From assembly GCF_001815355.1 (NCBI RefSeq), contig NZ_KV820360.1:277527-341526 (forward strand): DNA of 64,000 nt. The letters are read 5' to 3'. The translations under genes and the position numbers were made by a program. Of this stretch, positions 36,613 through 46,063 are shown piece by piece. The number at the start of each line of letters is the position of its first letter. Position 1 is the stretch's first letter. The stretch is from Haemophilus sp. HMSC068C11 (GTDB taxonomy: Bacteria > Pseudomonadota > Gammaproteobacteria > Enterobacterales > Pasteurellaceae). A model generated the notes under the pieces. It was not told the origin of the DNA and ran no database searches. It worked only from the letters and a program-made list of their open reading frames with translations.

Positions 36613-37485
36613 CTACTCTAACCATTCGCTACTATTTGGCGAACTCAACACTTGTTGGCACAAGAACGGTTCTGGCGGTGTCACTTTTGGTTTAGAAGAG
36701 CCTGAACCTGGTTTTGCTGGTTCAAACCAAGAATAAAGTTCATCACCACATCCATCACCTGCGGGTACCGGTGCTTGATCTTCACAATAAGCGGCATCTT
36801 TCGGACAAGCAATACGCACATGGAAATGCGAATCATGTCCAAACCATGGGCGAATTTTATGTAACCAGGTACGATCATCTCCTGCAGTTTGACAAAGTTT
36901 TAATTTAATTGCAGGGTTCACAAAAATACGGGTGACTTTTGGATCTTGCGCAGCCAATTTAATTAGCGTTGCATGATTGTTATTCCACACATTTTCATCA
37001 ACACGTTGTGTTTGACGATTCACCACGAGCAAACCTTTTCCATCAGAATTTAGCGCTTCGCTGTCTGTCATGGTGCCCATACGCAACCAAATATCCGCAT
37101 CTAATCCCATTTGATGGCTTGCATGCCCTGTTAAAAAGCGACCGCCACCAGGCATAGCAATATCCCCAACTAACATCGTTGGTAAGCCTGCTGACTTCGC
37201 TTTTTGCCCAAGACGCTGTAAGTAGGCAATCATATCCGGATGACCATAATAGCGATTTTTATTCATACGAATGACTTGGTACCCCTCACCTTTATAAGGC
37301 AAAGGTTCAGCCCCAATAATACAACCATTTGAATAGCTACCAATTGGATTCGCTTTACCGTCTGTTGCTGGAATCGGACGTTTAATTCGTTGCCAGTCTT
37401 GTGGCGAGGCCGTTGTTTGTAGCGAGAAAAAAACACTCCCTAAAACAACCGCACTTGAAAGTAATTTTGCTAAAGATCTACTCAT
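36613..37485 (-). CDS. mepA: Penicillin-insensitive murein endopeptidase
   Basis: 290 residues with a signal peptide (KLLSSAVVLGSVFFSLQTTA then SPQ). LAS-type zinc peptidase: the zinc ligands lie in LTGHASHQMGLDADIWLRM (His and Asp) and HDSHFHVRIACP (His). It cleaves D-Ala-meso-DAP cross-links in periplasmic peptidoglycan. Conserved cysteines in the C-terminal part (CPKDAAYC, GDGCGDELYSWF) probably form disulfides. Co-directional with aroC, 63 bases apart. Confidence 0.95.
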   Translation of the reverse strand: MSRSLAKLLSSAVVLGSVFFSLQTTASPQDWQRIKRPIPATDGKANPIGSYSNGCIIGAEPLPYKGEGYQVIRMNKNRYYGHPDMIAYLQRLGQKAKSAGLPTMLVGDIAMPGGGRFLTGHASHQMGLDADIWLRMGTMTDSEALNSDGKGLLVVNRQTQRVDENVWNNNHATLIKLAAQDPKVTRIFVNPAIKLKLCQTAGDDRTWLHKIRPWFGHDSHFHVRIACPKDAAYCEDQAPVPAGDGCGDELYSWFEPAKPGSGSSKPKVTPPEPFLCQQVLSSPNSSEWLE

Positions 37486-37548
37486 AAAATTTCCTAAAAC
37501 GAATCTTCTTATCTTTAATGAAAGAAAAATAAGCTTAATTTAAAAGAG

Positions 37549-38622
37549 TTATTTGCATTGCGCTTTAAAACGTAATAAATGATCGAGTAACACAATTGCG
37601 ACCATGGCTTCTGCAATAGGGACTGCACGGATTCCCACACAAGGATCATGACGGCCTTTTGTTACGACTTCAACAGGATCACCCTCTAAATTAATAGAAC
37701 GTCCTGGAATCGTAATACTGGATGTTGGTTTTAGTGCAATGGTCGCAATAATTGGCTGACCTGAGCTAATACCTCCTAAGATACCGCCAGCATGGTTGCT
37801 TTCAAAACCATTTGGTGTCATTTCATCACGATGTTCACTTCCACGCTGTTCAACCACGGCAAAACCATCTCCAATTTCTACACCTTTAACGGCATTAATT
37901 CCCATTAACGCATGGGCTAAATCCGCATCAAGTCTATCAAAAACGGGCTCACCTAAACCAACAGGGACATTCTCTGCAATCACGGTTAGTTTGGCACCAA
38001 TCGAATCCCCTTCTTTTTTCAATTCACGGATTAATTCATCAAATTTTTCGACCGCACTTTCATCTGGACAGAAAAATGGATTGCTGTTGACTTTATCCCA
38101 ATCAATTTTGCCGACAGTTTGTGGCGCAATCTTCACTTCACCGATTTGGCTTAAAAAACCACGCACTTCAATGCCAAACTGCTCACGTAAATATTTCTTC
38201 GCAATCGCTCCCGCAGCAACACGCATGGCGGTTTCACGTGCAGAAGAGCGTCCACCACCGCGATAATCACGAATACCGTATTTTTGTTGATAGGTAAAAT
38301 CCGCATGCCCAGGACGGAAACGATCTTTGATATCGCCATAATCTTGTGAACGTTGATCACCATTTTTAATGATCATTCCAATGCTGGTACCGGTTGTTTT
38401 ACCTTCAAATACTCCAGATAAAATCTGTACTTCATCGTTTTCACGACGCGGTGTGGTATAGCGTGATGTACCCGGTTTACGACGATCTAAATCAGGTTGA
38501 ATATCGGCTTCCGATAATTCAAGATTCGGCGGTACGCCATCTACGATACAGCCTAATGCAATACCATGTGACTCCCCAAAGGTCGTCACACGAAAAAGTT
38601 GTCCGATAGTATTCCCTGCCAT
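37549..38622 (-). CDS. aroC: Chorismate synthase
   Basis: 357 residues. Last step of the shikimate pathway (EPSP to chorismate, FMN-dependent). The signatures [29 protein letters not shown] and [18 protein letters not shown] are all present, as is the C-terminal [19 protein letters not shown]. It sits between mscK and mepA, 15 bases after the mscK-side gene end, transcribed toward mepA. Confidence 0.97.
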   Translation of the reverse strand: MAGNTIGQLFRVTTFGESHGIALGCIVDGVPPNLELSEADIQPDLDRRKPGTSRYTTPRRENDEVQILSGVFEGKTTGTSIGMIIKNGDQRSQDYGDIKDRFRPGHADFTYQQKYGIRDYRGGGRSSARETAMRVAAGAIAKKYLREQFGIEVRGFLSQIGEVKIAPQTVGKIDWDKVNSNPFFCPDESAVEKFDELIRELKKEGDSIGAKLTVIAENVPVGLGEPVFDRLDADLAHALMGINAVKGVEIGDGFAVVEQRGSEHRDEMTPNGFESNHAGGILGGISSGQPIIATIALKPTSSITIPGRSINLEGDPVEVVTKGRHDPCVGIRAVPIAEAMVAIVLLDHLLRFKAQCK

Positions 38623-38637
38623 ATTTTCTCTCTTTAA

Positions 38638-41600
38638 TTAATGATTTTGGGCTAATTTTGCCACATCAATAAATGGAATTTCCTCGCCAGTATCTTTATT
38701 TTTAATAAAGATATCTAATTGATTGAATGCAATATCAATATTATTTTCTGCAAATAACTGATTTACACGACGATTGAGTGCATCAAGCGTATCATTTCGC
38801 TCAGACACTTGCCCAACATAAACACGTAGTTCGTGATCTAACGTACTTGCACCAAAGGTTAAAAATAGCGCTCTTGGTTCTGGATCTTTTAAGATGTTTG
38901 GTTGCTCATTTGCAGCTTGCAATAATAAACGTTTCACTAACTCTAAATCTGAACCATAAGCCACCCCAACGGACACAACTAAACGAGTAACGGTATTAGA
39001 TAATGCCCAGTTAGTCACTTGTCCGGTTACAAAAGATTTATTTGGCACAATCACTTCTTTTCGATCCGGATCGATCATCGTGATAGCTCGAATACGGATT
39101 TTTGCTACCGTACCTGTTACATCGTTGATGGTCACGGTATCGCCCACACGAATTGGACGTTCAAATAATAAAATGATACCGGAAACAAAGTTCGCAAAAA
39201 TTTCCTGCATACCAAAACCGAGACCAACGGAAAGGGCAGCAAATAACCATTGTAATTTAGACCATGACATCCCAAGCGTCGAAAATGCCCATGCCCCACC
39301 CACTGCAACCAAGATATAGGTTAATAATGTTGTAATGGTATAAGGCGTACCTTGCGAAAGTTTCACTCGCGAGAAGAGCAATATTTCTAAAATACCTTGA
39401 ATATTACGCACTAAAATATAGGTAATCACGACAATAATTAATGCAACAATCAAGTTAAAGAGTGAGATCGTTTCTGTCACCACGCCCGCTTCAGTTGTTG
39501 AAGTTTGTTGCCACAAGGTAATATCACGTAAATAACTTACAACCGTAACTAAATCTGACCATACATAATAGAAGATGGCAAAAAGTGCGGTCCAAATAAA
39601 GAGATCGGCAAAGCGTAGTAACTGGCTACGCACTTCATTTAAGGCCAATCCCTCTTCTTGTTCGGTAATTACGACCACATCATCAGAGGCTGAAGTATCA
39701 CTTGAATCTTGTTGTTTTTGCTGACGTTTTTCTTGTAAACGTCGATAAGCTAAACGTCTTGATGCAACCGTAATACCACGATAAATAGTATGACGCACCA
39801 ACGACCACACCACCCATGCAATGTAGGTATTAATAATATGCGTAATTAAATTTAAGGCGGTGTAATAATAGCCTAAAGCAACTAGTGCAATTAAAATAAC
39901 AGGGACCAATTGCAATAAAACGCGCATAATTTTTAAAAGCGTTCTATCACGCTGATCCGTTACGCTTGAATTCAACGATTTTTCTGTGCGAACAAAACGT
40001 GGCGCAATAATCACAATACAGAAAAGCAAGGCAACAATCGTATTAATTTCGCCGAGGACGTCATTGGCTAAACCTGTATCCATGACATTACTGAAAATTG
40101 ATGTATTCAGTAATAACACAACAGAAACAATAATACGTTTCGTAACATCTTGTAGGCTAGCTGCACTCTCTTTAGCAAAACCAAAATGGCGCACTAAAAT
40201 ACCATTCGGACGAAGAATAGCTAAAACAAAACTAAAGAACCACCAATAGCCCGCCATACTGAGCGACCATTCCCAAAACTCTTGTGGGTTTTTTACAAAG
40301 AAAAAGCCTAAAAGTTGGCAAGCTGCTAAAAACCAAAGGGTACCTGATAACGATAAAAGCGCCGTATAAAATAACGCAAGCGGCGTATGCCATTGGCTAT
40401 CAGAACGAAGCGTATTAATTTCGCCATTAATCACGCTCAAACGTTGTTTAATCGATTCTTTAAATTTGAAAATCAACCCACCAATCACAAACAAAATAAA
40501 GACATAAGTGAGTAAATACGGCAAATTATCAAAGTTTGTTGGAAAACCTAATTTTTTACCAATACCATCAAATTGCGCTTTGAGTGACATCGGTAATTTC
40601 TTGAACCAATCTAGATTAATTGGGTTATTACTTTTTACCCAGAAACTTTGTTGATCAAGTTTAGACTGGATCTGATCACTGATTTGTGTAATTTGTTGTT
40701 GGGTTAGCTCTAAGGAAATCGCCAAATTTAACTGATTATTCAATGACTTAATCAAATCAGAAGCCACTTTTCGACGTTCTGTCAATAAATTGGTTAATTG
40801 TGCTTTTTCCGCCGGTGTAAACGATTTGTTTTCATCCTGCTCAATTTTACTGATGTAGGCATCAATATCATAAAGCTCATTACGTTTTTGCGTGATATCA
40901 AAGATCTGTACACGTAAATCTGCAATTTGTTTTGAAAGACCTTGAATATTTAAATTGGTCGGTAATTTTTGTTTTTGTTGCTGAATAATGCGAGAAAGCA
41001 CCAACGTGCCTTGTAACGCACTGATTTGCTCATCAATGGTACGTTGTGTCTGCGTTAAGTTATCCAACACATTTCGCATGCGTAGTTCATCTTGCGTTAA
41101 TGTATTGGTTTTCTCTGTTTGCTCAAGTAAATATTGGCTAAGTTGCGAATTTAAATCTAACTCTTTCTGGATCAGCGGATTTTGCTCAATGCTTTGGCTT
41201 TGTTGCTGTGCTTGCTCAACTTGGTTTTGTGTTTTAGCCAAATTCTTTTGATTAATCGCTTCTTGAATGGCTGCAATTTGTTGCTGCAATGCTTGAACAC
41301 GAGTATTTAATAGTTCATATCGGCTTTGATAAAGCACTGTCAATTGATCGCTATTTTTTAATAGCACTTGATTATAGATATTTTTTAGCTCAATCAATTG
41401 CAATTCAAGCTGAATTTGCTGTTTTAACAGTGCACTTGTCGTTGGATCAGCTAATTTCTGATTCAATTCTTGCGTACGTTTAACATTGTCTGTTAAGGCT
41501 GTTTGAGCTCGTTCAGACACTGAGCTCTGTCCTGCAAGTTGTGTATTCACCGCACTTAAGGCAGATTGCGCATCTTGTTGTTGATTGGTCAGTTTCTCAA

Positions 41601-41982
41601 CCTGAGCCTGTAGATTGGCTAAACTTTGTGAAGCATAATCGGTGTTACTTGGCGTACTTAGCTGTTTTTTAAGATTTTGAAGATCGGCATTATTCTTCTG
41701 AATTTCAGAATCTGCATCAATAAGCGTATCTTGCAAATCATTGTTATTTTTTTGCTGAGTTTGAATTTGTTGCAAGAAATCAAGCGAAGCCTGGATTGTC
41801 GCAACATTATTTGTTTTTTCATCACCATCCGGTAATTTTTGTGCATCAGCTAATTCACTTTTTAGTGTTTTTTCTGTCGGCAAATCAGCATTACTATTCT
41901 CTGCCCAAACAGGCTGAGAAAGCGACATTGTAAAAACAAATGAAAGACCAAGTGCGGTCAAAACACGAGAGATTTTTTTCAT
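38638..41982 (-). CDS. mscK: Mechanosensitive channel MscK (KefA)
   Basis: 1114 residues, the size of MscK. Signal peptide (LTALGLSFVFTMSLSQPVWA), then a periplasmic part to about residue 470 rich in Gln and predicted coiled coil, about 10-11 membrane helices (480-930), and a C-terminal MscS domain with GLGFGMQEIFANFVSGIILL and FERPIRVGDTVTINDVTG. It opens under membrane tension to release ions during osmotic downshift. It lies 13 bases after menE and 15 before aroC, so a seqA-menE-mscK-aroC transcript is likely. Confidence 0.94.
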   Translation of the reverse strand: MKKISRVLTALGLSFVFTMSLSQPVWAENSNADLPTEKTLKSELADAQKLPDGDEKTNNVATIQASLDFLQQIQTQQKNNNDLQDTLIDADSEIQKNNADLQNLKKQLSTPSNTDYASQSLANLQAQVEKLTNQQQDAQSALSAVNTQLAGQSSVSERAQTALTDNVKRTQELNQKLADPTTSALLKQQIQLELQLIELKNIYNQVLLKNSDQLTVLYQSRYELLNTRVQALQQQIAAIQEAINQKNLAKTQNQVEQAQQQSQSIEQNPLIQKELDLNSQLSQYLLEQTEKTNTLTQDELRMRNVLDNLTQTQRTIDEQISALQGTLVLSRIIQQQKQKLPTNLNIQGLSKQIADLRVQIFDITQKRNELYDIDAYISKIEQDENKSFTPAEKAQLTNLLTERRKVASDLIKSLNNQLNLAISLELTQQQITQISDQIQSKLDQQSFWVKSNNPINLDWFKKLPMSLKAQFDGIGKKLGFPTNFDNLPYLLTYVFILFVIGGLIFKFKESIKQRLSVINGEINTLRSDSQWHTPLALFYTALLSLSGTLWFLAACQLLGFFFVKNPQEFWEWSLSMAGYWWFFSFVLAILRPNGILVRHFGFAKESAASLQDVTKRIIVSVVLLLNTSIFSNVMDTGLANDVLGEINTIVALLFCIVIIAPRFVRTEKSLNSSVTDQRDRTLLKIMRVLLQLVPVILIALVALGYYYTALNLITHIINTYIAWVVWSLVRHTIYRGITVASRRLAYRRLQEKRQQKQQDSSDTSASDDVVVITEQEEGLALNEVRSQLLRFADLFIWTALFAIFYYVWSDLVTVVSYLRDITLWQQTSTTEAGVVTETISLFNLIVALIIVVITYILVRNIQGILEILLFSRVKLSQGTPYTITTLLTYILVAVGGAWAFSTLGMSWSKLQWLFAALSVGLGFGMQEIFANFVSGIILLFERPIRVGDTVTINDVTGTVAKIRIRAITMIDPDRKEVIVPNKSFVTGQVTNWALSNTVTRLVVSVGVAYGSDLELVKRLLLQAANEQPNILKDPEPRALFLTFGASTLDHELRVYVGQVSERNDTLDALNRRVNQLFAENNIDIAFNQLDIFIKNKDTGEEIPFIDVAKLAQNH

Positions 41983-41995
41983 TAAACTAACTTTC

Positions 41996-43348
41996 CTATT
42001 GTTGCGACAGCCAATCGGCGAGTGCTTTGCGAGAAATCTTTATTGCCCCTTGGATTAAATTCGTCGGGAGTTCATAGTAGGCAATGGGTTGCTTAAATCG
42101 TTCCAATCGCCCTTGTAAAAAAACATTGAGAGATTCAACCGCACTTTCATTAAATGAGGTATGAAATTCAACAATCGCGACAGGACGATGGCCAAATTCC
42201 TCATCATGTTTAGGTAAAACAAAGACTTGTTTCACCAAATCTGATTGTGCAATCACTTTTTCAATTTCTTCCGGCTGAATATTTTCACCACCGGAAATAA
42301 ACATATTATCTAATCGGCCTTGAATGACTAATTCGTTATCGAGCCATTGACCTTTATCTTTGGTTTGGAACCAACCTTCAGCATTAGTAAGCGGATCGAC
42401 ATACCCATTGCGCCAATATCCCACGGCAAGCCCGGCACCTTTTAGCCAAACTTCTTCATTCACTAACTTGAACTCTCGACCAAGCAAAGGCTGCCCCACA
42501 CCGATTTTTCCATCTGATTGTTTAGCGAATGCGGTAGAAGCCATTTCGGTCATACCATAACCTGAATAACTGCGAATCCCTAATTCATTTAATGCTTGGG
42601 TTAATTTAACAGGGATTTGTGTTCCACCCAATAATACCGCTTGAGTTTGGGTAGATTGTGGATGTTCGATCAAATAATCAAACCAACGTTGTAATTGCGT
42701 TGGCACGAGAGAAACATGTGACACCTCACCAATAGATTGATAAAAATCTTCTTTCGGTAAAACTAAGGTTGCACCTACGTAAAGCCAACGCCACACAATG
42801 CCTTGTCCAGAAACATGATAAAGTGGCAAAGAAAGTAGCCACGATTGATCTTTGCCAAAATTCATTAAGGCACAAACGCCTTCTGCATTAGCTAAATGAG
42901 CAGACACATTATGCACCACCGCTTTAGGCAAACCAGTCGAGCCCGATGTTAATGTCATCGTTGCCGCTTTTGTAAAGTCAGCGTTATGTTCGGGTAATGC
43001 TTTAGTAGCTAAATAATGAATATCTTCAGTTTGATAACAAAAATCCACCCCATACACTTGGCACAATTCTTCTCTTTTCTCTTGAGGAAATGCCGGATTG
43101 ATCCCTAAAATTTTTGCGCCTAGCTGAATAACGGCTAAATAAAGAAATAAGATCTGTTCTGAATTTTTACCACAAAAAGCGACCGCACTTTGCGTCGTCA
43201 CACCTTGTTGTAAAAGAAAGGCTTCTACTTGATTAATTTTCTCAGCAAGTTCCACCCAAGTAAAAGGATCGCCCTGCGAATTTCGCAACGCGATCTGATT
43301 TGCATACGCTGAATTTTGGGCAAACGCTTGCCAAGGAAATTTTTGCAT
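41996..43348 (-). CDS. menE: o-Succinylbenzoate-CoA ligase
   Basis: 450 residues from the ATG at 43348, four bases after the seqA TAA; the open frame reaches 43387 inside seqA but the shorter start is preferred. ANL-superfamily ligase: P-loop TMTLTSGSTGLPKAVVH, SYSGYGMTEMAS, and the hinge/C-domain GRLDNMFISGGENIQPEEIE, with the catalytic Lys near the end (GAIKISRKAL). It activates o-succinylbenzoate in menaquinone synthesis. No other men gene is nearby. Confidence 0.9.
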   Translation of the reverse strand: MQKFPWQAFAQNSAYANQIALRNSQGDPFTWVELAEKINQVEAFLLQQGVTTQSAVAFCGKNSEQILFLYLAVIQLGAKILGINPAFPQEKREELCQVYGVDFCYQTEDIHYLATKALPEHNADFTKAATMTLTSGSTGLPKAVVHNVSAHLANAEGVCALMNFGKDQSWLLSLPLYHVSGQGIVWRWLYVGATLVLPKEDFYQSIGEVSHVSLVPTQLQRWFDYLIEHPQSTQTQAVLLGGTQIPVKLTQALNELGIRSYSGYGMTEMASTAFAKQSDGKIGVGQPLLGREFKLVNEEVWLKGAGLAVGYWRNGYVDPLTNAEGWFQTKDKGQWLDNELVIQGRLDNMFISGGENIQPEEIEKVIAQSDLVKQVFVLPKHDEEFGHRPVAIVEFHTSFNESAVESLNVFLQGRLERFKQPIAYYELPTNLIQGAIKISRKALADWLSQQ

Positions 43349-43352
43349 TGAC

Positions 43353-43994
43353 TTAGTTGCTAACGAAATAAGGGCGAACTTCGTCAATTAAATATTCCGG
43401 CAAATGCATAGATTGCATCGCCCCTTCTAGCATGAGCATCTTACGATTACTATTGGTATTGGTAATCACCCAATATGGTGTGTCAGGAATTTGTTTTGGT
43501 TTCGTGTGATTACCTGCCACAAGCAACGTCCCTTCATCACGAGCAAAATACACACGAGTACGGCCTTGTAAGCTTTCGGTTGCCTGTGCAAAGCTTTCTG
43601 GATTGGTACGATAAAGAGTACGTAATATACTTAAAAAACGCACAACGGCTTTTGGCTCTTCTTTAAATTCAGCAGAATTCAAGAGTGCACGCACTTTATC
43701 AACAATGTGATTTATTGCTTCATCCGATTGTTTTTTCACTACTTTTGGCGGTTCGACAGGTTCAACTTTTGGTTGAGATGCTTCGGTTGTTTTTTCCGCT
43801 AAAACAGGCTCAGAATGCACCGCGCTTTTTGGCGTTTCAGCTGACGCGACTGATTCAAAGAAATCAACCGAGCTTGTTGCGTGAGTGGGTAAATTCAACA
43901 AACGGCGAAGAATATCAGACGCACTTTCTCCAATAGATTGAGTTTGTGCCGCAATGTATTGATATAATTCCTCATCGACTTCAATTATCTTCAT
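43353..43994 (-). CDS. seqA: Replication sequestration protein SeqA
   Basis: 213 residues. N-terminal oligomerisation helix pair (MKIIEVDEELYQYIAAQT, ESASDILRRLL), a Pro/Lys-rich linker (about 45-90) and the C-terminal hemimethylated-GATC binding domain (RVYFARDEGTLLVAGNHTKP, PYWVITNTNSNRKMLML). It sequesters newly replicated origin DNA and organises the fork. It diverges from ybfF, an order shared with enterobacteria. Confidence 0.94.
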   Translation of the reverse strand: MKIIEVDEELYQYIAAQTQSIGESASDILRRLLNLPTHATSSVDFFESVASAETPKSAVHSEPVLAEKTTEASQPKVEPVEPPKVVKKQSDEAINHIVDKVRALLNSAEFKEEPKAVVRFLSILRTLYRTNPESFAQATESLQGRTRVYFARDEGTLLVAGNHTKPKQIPDTPYWVITNTNSNRKMLMLEGAMQSMHLPEYLIDEVRPYFVSN

Positions 43995-44064
43995 TTTTTT
44001 CTCTCCGTTTGCTAAAATTTTCGTCCATTATAACGATTTCTAACCAAATTCTCACGCAAAATAT

Positions 44065-44850
44065 ATGTCATCTTCCCAATTATTAAACCATCAATTTCAC
44101 CAAGCAAAACAATCAATTAATTCGCCTACTTTAGTTTTCATTCATGGCTTGTTTGGGGATATGAATAATCTTGGCGTCATCGCGCGTGCATTTAGCGATC
44201 ACTATAATATTTTGCGCGTAGATTTACGTAATCATGGGCATAGTTTTCATTCAGAAACAATGAATTACTATGTCATGGCTGATGATGTATGGCAACTTAT
44301 CGATCATCTTCAATTAGATAAGGTTATCTTAATTGGTCATTCAATGGGTGGAAAAACGGCCATGAAAATGACCGCTCTTCAACCACAGCGCGTAGAAAAA
44401 TTGGTCGTCATTGATATTGCCCCAGTCGCAAATAGCAGTGCTGGACATGATGATGTGTTCCGTGGTTTGTTTGCTGTGAAAAAAGCGCAGCCACAAACTC
44501 GTCAACAAGCTAAGCCTATTTTAGAAACTGAAATTGCTGATCCGAGTGTGGTGCAATTTATGTTGAAATCTTTTGAGCCTACTTCAAGTGAATATTTTCG
44601 TTTCAATTTGACCGCACTTTTTGAACATTATGCGGAGCTAATGGATTGGCAAGAGCTCTTCGCTAATACGCCTACACTCTTCATCAAAGGTGGGCTTTCA
44701 TCTTATATTAAACCTGAATATACAGAAACCATTCTAAAACAATTCCCGAATGCGACCTCCTTTACCATCAATGGTTCTGGGCACTGGGTTCATGCAGAAA
44801 AACCTGATTTTGTAATACGTGCTATTGATAGGTTTCTAAATAAGAATTAA
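44065..44850 (+). CDS. ybfF: YbfF-type alpha/beta-hydrolase esterase
   Basis: 261 residues. Oxyanion motif FIHGLFGDMNNLG near residue 28, nucleophile elbow GHSMGGKTAM near 94, and the catalytic His in GSGHWVHAEKPD near the end; cytoplasmic. Acts on acyl esters, with short acyl-CoA thioesters among known YbfF substrates. Position between seqA and fldA matches other gamma-proteobacteria. There is an uptake signal near 44612. Confidence 0.9.
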   Translation: MSSSQLLNHQFHQAKQSINSPTLVFIHGLFGDMNNLGVIARAFSDHYNILRVDLRNHGHSFHSETMNYYVMADDVWQLIDHLQLDKVILIGHSMGGKTAMKMTALQPQRVEKLVVIDIAPVANSSAGHDDVFRGLFAVKKAQPQTRQQAKPILETEIADPSVVQFMLKSFEPTSSEYFRFNLTALFEHYAELMDWQELFANTPTLFIKGGLSSYIKPEYTETILKQFPNATSFTINGSGHWVHAEKPDFVIRAIDRFLNKN

Positions 44851-44855
44851 TCGTT

Positions 44856-44893
44856 TTAAATGAGAATTATTCTATTCAAATGAGAATTCATTT
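44856..44893 (+). promoter_or_regulatory. Tandem Fur boxes before fldA-fur
   Basis: AAATGAGAATT occurs twice, at 44858-44868 and 44878-44888, exactly 20 bases apart. Each copy extends to a Fur-like 19-mer (44856-44874 and 44875-44893; the second reads TGAGAATTCATTTA around the centre). A -10-like TATAGT follows near 44899. This indicates iron-Fur repression of fldA and autoregulation of fur. Confidence 0.75.
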
Positions 44894-44977
44894 ATGTTAT
44901 AGTTCGCACAAATTGTGGGGCTTGGATCCCTCATCTTTTTTTCTACTCACCTAATTTTATTTCAAAAGGAAAGAACA

Positions 44978-45502
44978 ATGGCAGTTGTCGGTTTATTTTA
45001 CGGTAGTGACACAGGTAATACAGAAAACATTGCAAAAATGATTCAAAAGCAATTAGGCAACGAACTTGTTGATATTCGTGACATTGCAAAAAGCTCTAAA
45101 GAAGATATCGAAAGTTATGATTTTTTACTTTTCGGTATTCCAACTTGGTATTACGGTGAAGCACAAGCTGACTGGGATGATTTTTTCCCAACTCTAGAAG
45201 AAATTGATTTTACTGACAAATTAGTCGGTATCTTTGGCTGTGGCGATCAGGAAGACTACGCAGATTATTTCTGTGATGCTATCGGTACAGTACGAGATAT
45301 CGTTGAACCACGCGGTGCGATTATTGTAGGGAACTGGCCAACGGATGGTTATACCTTTGAATCATCAAAGGCATTATTAGATGATGGAAACTTTATCGGT
45401 TTATGTATTGATGAAGATCGTCAACCTGAACTTACTGCAGAACGCGTAGAGAAATGGACAAAACAAATCTACGATGAAATGTGTTTAGCAGAATTAGCTT
45501 AA
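44978..45502 (+). CDS. fldA: Flavodoxin, long-chain
   Basis: 174 residues from the ATG at 44978 (ribosome site AAAAGGA), which gives the conserved N-terminus AVVGLFYGSDTGNTENIAK with the FMN phosphate loop SDTGNT. FMN-contacting loops follow in GIPTWYYGEAQADWDD and FGCGDQEDYADYFCDAIG; the insertion of long-chain flavodoxins is present. A soluble low-potential electron carrier, useful when iron is short. Directly upstream of fur, 33 bases apart. Confidence 0.96.
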   Translation: MAVVGLFYGSDTGNTENIAKMIQKQLGNELVDIRDIAKSSKEDIESYDFLLFGIPTWYYGEAQADWDDFFPTLEEIDFTDKLVGIFGCGDQEDYADYFCDAIGTVRDIVEPRGAIIVGNWPTDGYTFESSKALLDDGNFIGLCIDEDRQPELTAERVEKWTKQIYDEMCLAELA

Positions 45503-45535
45503 CCATCTCTAATTTAGCAAATTTAAGGGAACATT

Positions 45536-45970
45536 ATGTCTGAAGAAAACATCAAATTACTCAAAAAAGCAGGATTAAAAATTACTGAACCTCGGCTCAC
45601 TATCCTTGCATTAATGCAAGAGCATAAACATGAACATTTCTCAGCTGAAGAAGTATATAAAATCTTGTTAGAGCAAGGCAGTGATATTGGCCTTGCAACT
45701 GTATATCGCGTGCTTAACCAATTTGATGAAGCGCATATCTTGATTCGCCATAATTTTGAAGGCAACAAATCTGTTTTTGAGCTTGCGCCAACAGAACACC
45801 ACGATCACATTATCTGTGAAGATTGTGGCAAAGTATTTGAGTTTACTGATAATATTATCGAACAACGTCAAAAAGAAATCAGTGAACAACATGGCATCAA
45901 ATTAAAAGCACACAGTTTATATCTCTACGGCAAATGTAGCGATATCAACAAATGTGAAGAGAAAAAATAA
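45536..45970 (+). CDS. fur: Ferric uptake regulator
   Basis: 144 residues. N-terminal winged helix (LKKAGLKITEPRLTILALMQ, LATVYRVLNQF as recognition region), metal sites HHDHIICEDCGKVFEF (structural zinc CxxC) and the second pair in YGKCSDINKCEEK. It represses iron-uptake genes with Fe(II). Second gene of fldA-fur behind tandem Fur boxes. Confidence 0.97.
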   Translation: MSEENIKLLKKAGLKITEPRLTILALMQEHKHEHFSAEEVYKILLEQGSDIGLATVYRVLNQFDEAHILIRHNFEGNKSVFELAPTEHHDHIICEDCGKVFEFTDNIIEQRQKEISEQHGIKLKAHSLYLYGKCSDINKCEEKK

Positions 45971-45988
45971 TTCGTGCTAAAAAATAAA

Positions 45989-46018
45989 AACCTTAGGTTA
46001 AAACCTAAGGTTTTTTAT
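45989..46018 (+). terminator. Terminator after fur
   Basis: AACCTTAGGTT and AACCTAAGGTT form an 11-bp perfect stem followed by TTTTTT. Confidence 0.88.
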
Positions 46019-46028
46019 TATCTCAGCT

Positions 46029-46058
46029 AAAAGTGCGGTCAAAATCGACCGCACTTTT
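46029..46058 (-). terminator. Uptake-signal-pair terminator after cysI
   Basis: AAAAGTGCGGTC and GACCGCACTTTT form a 12-bp stem six bases past the cysI stop. Confidence 0.8.
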
Positions 46059-46063
46059 GTACA

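Noticed and set aside
37796..38266. 156-codon frame opposite aroC
   Set aside because: Antisense shadow; composition follows the aroC codons and no known domain appears.
43349..43387. menE start inside seqA
   Set aside because: The MenE-like sequence begins at the ATG at 43348, coupled to the seqA stop.
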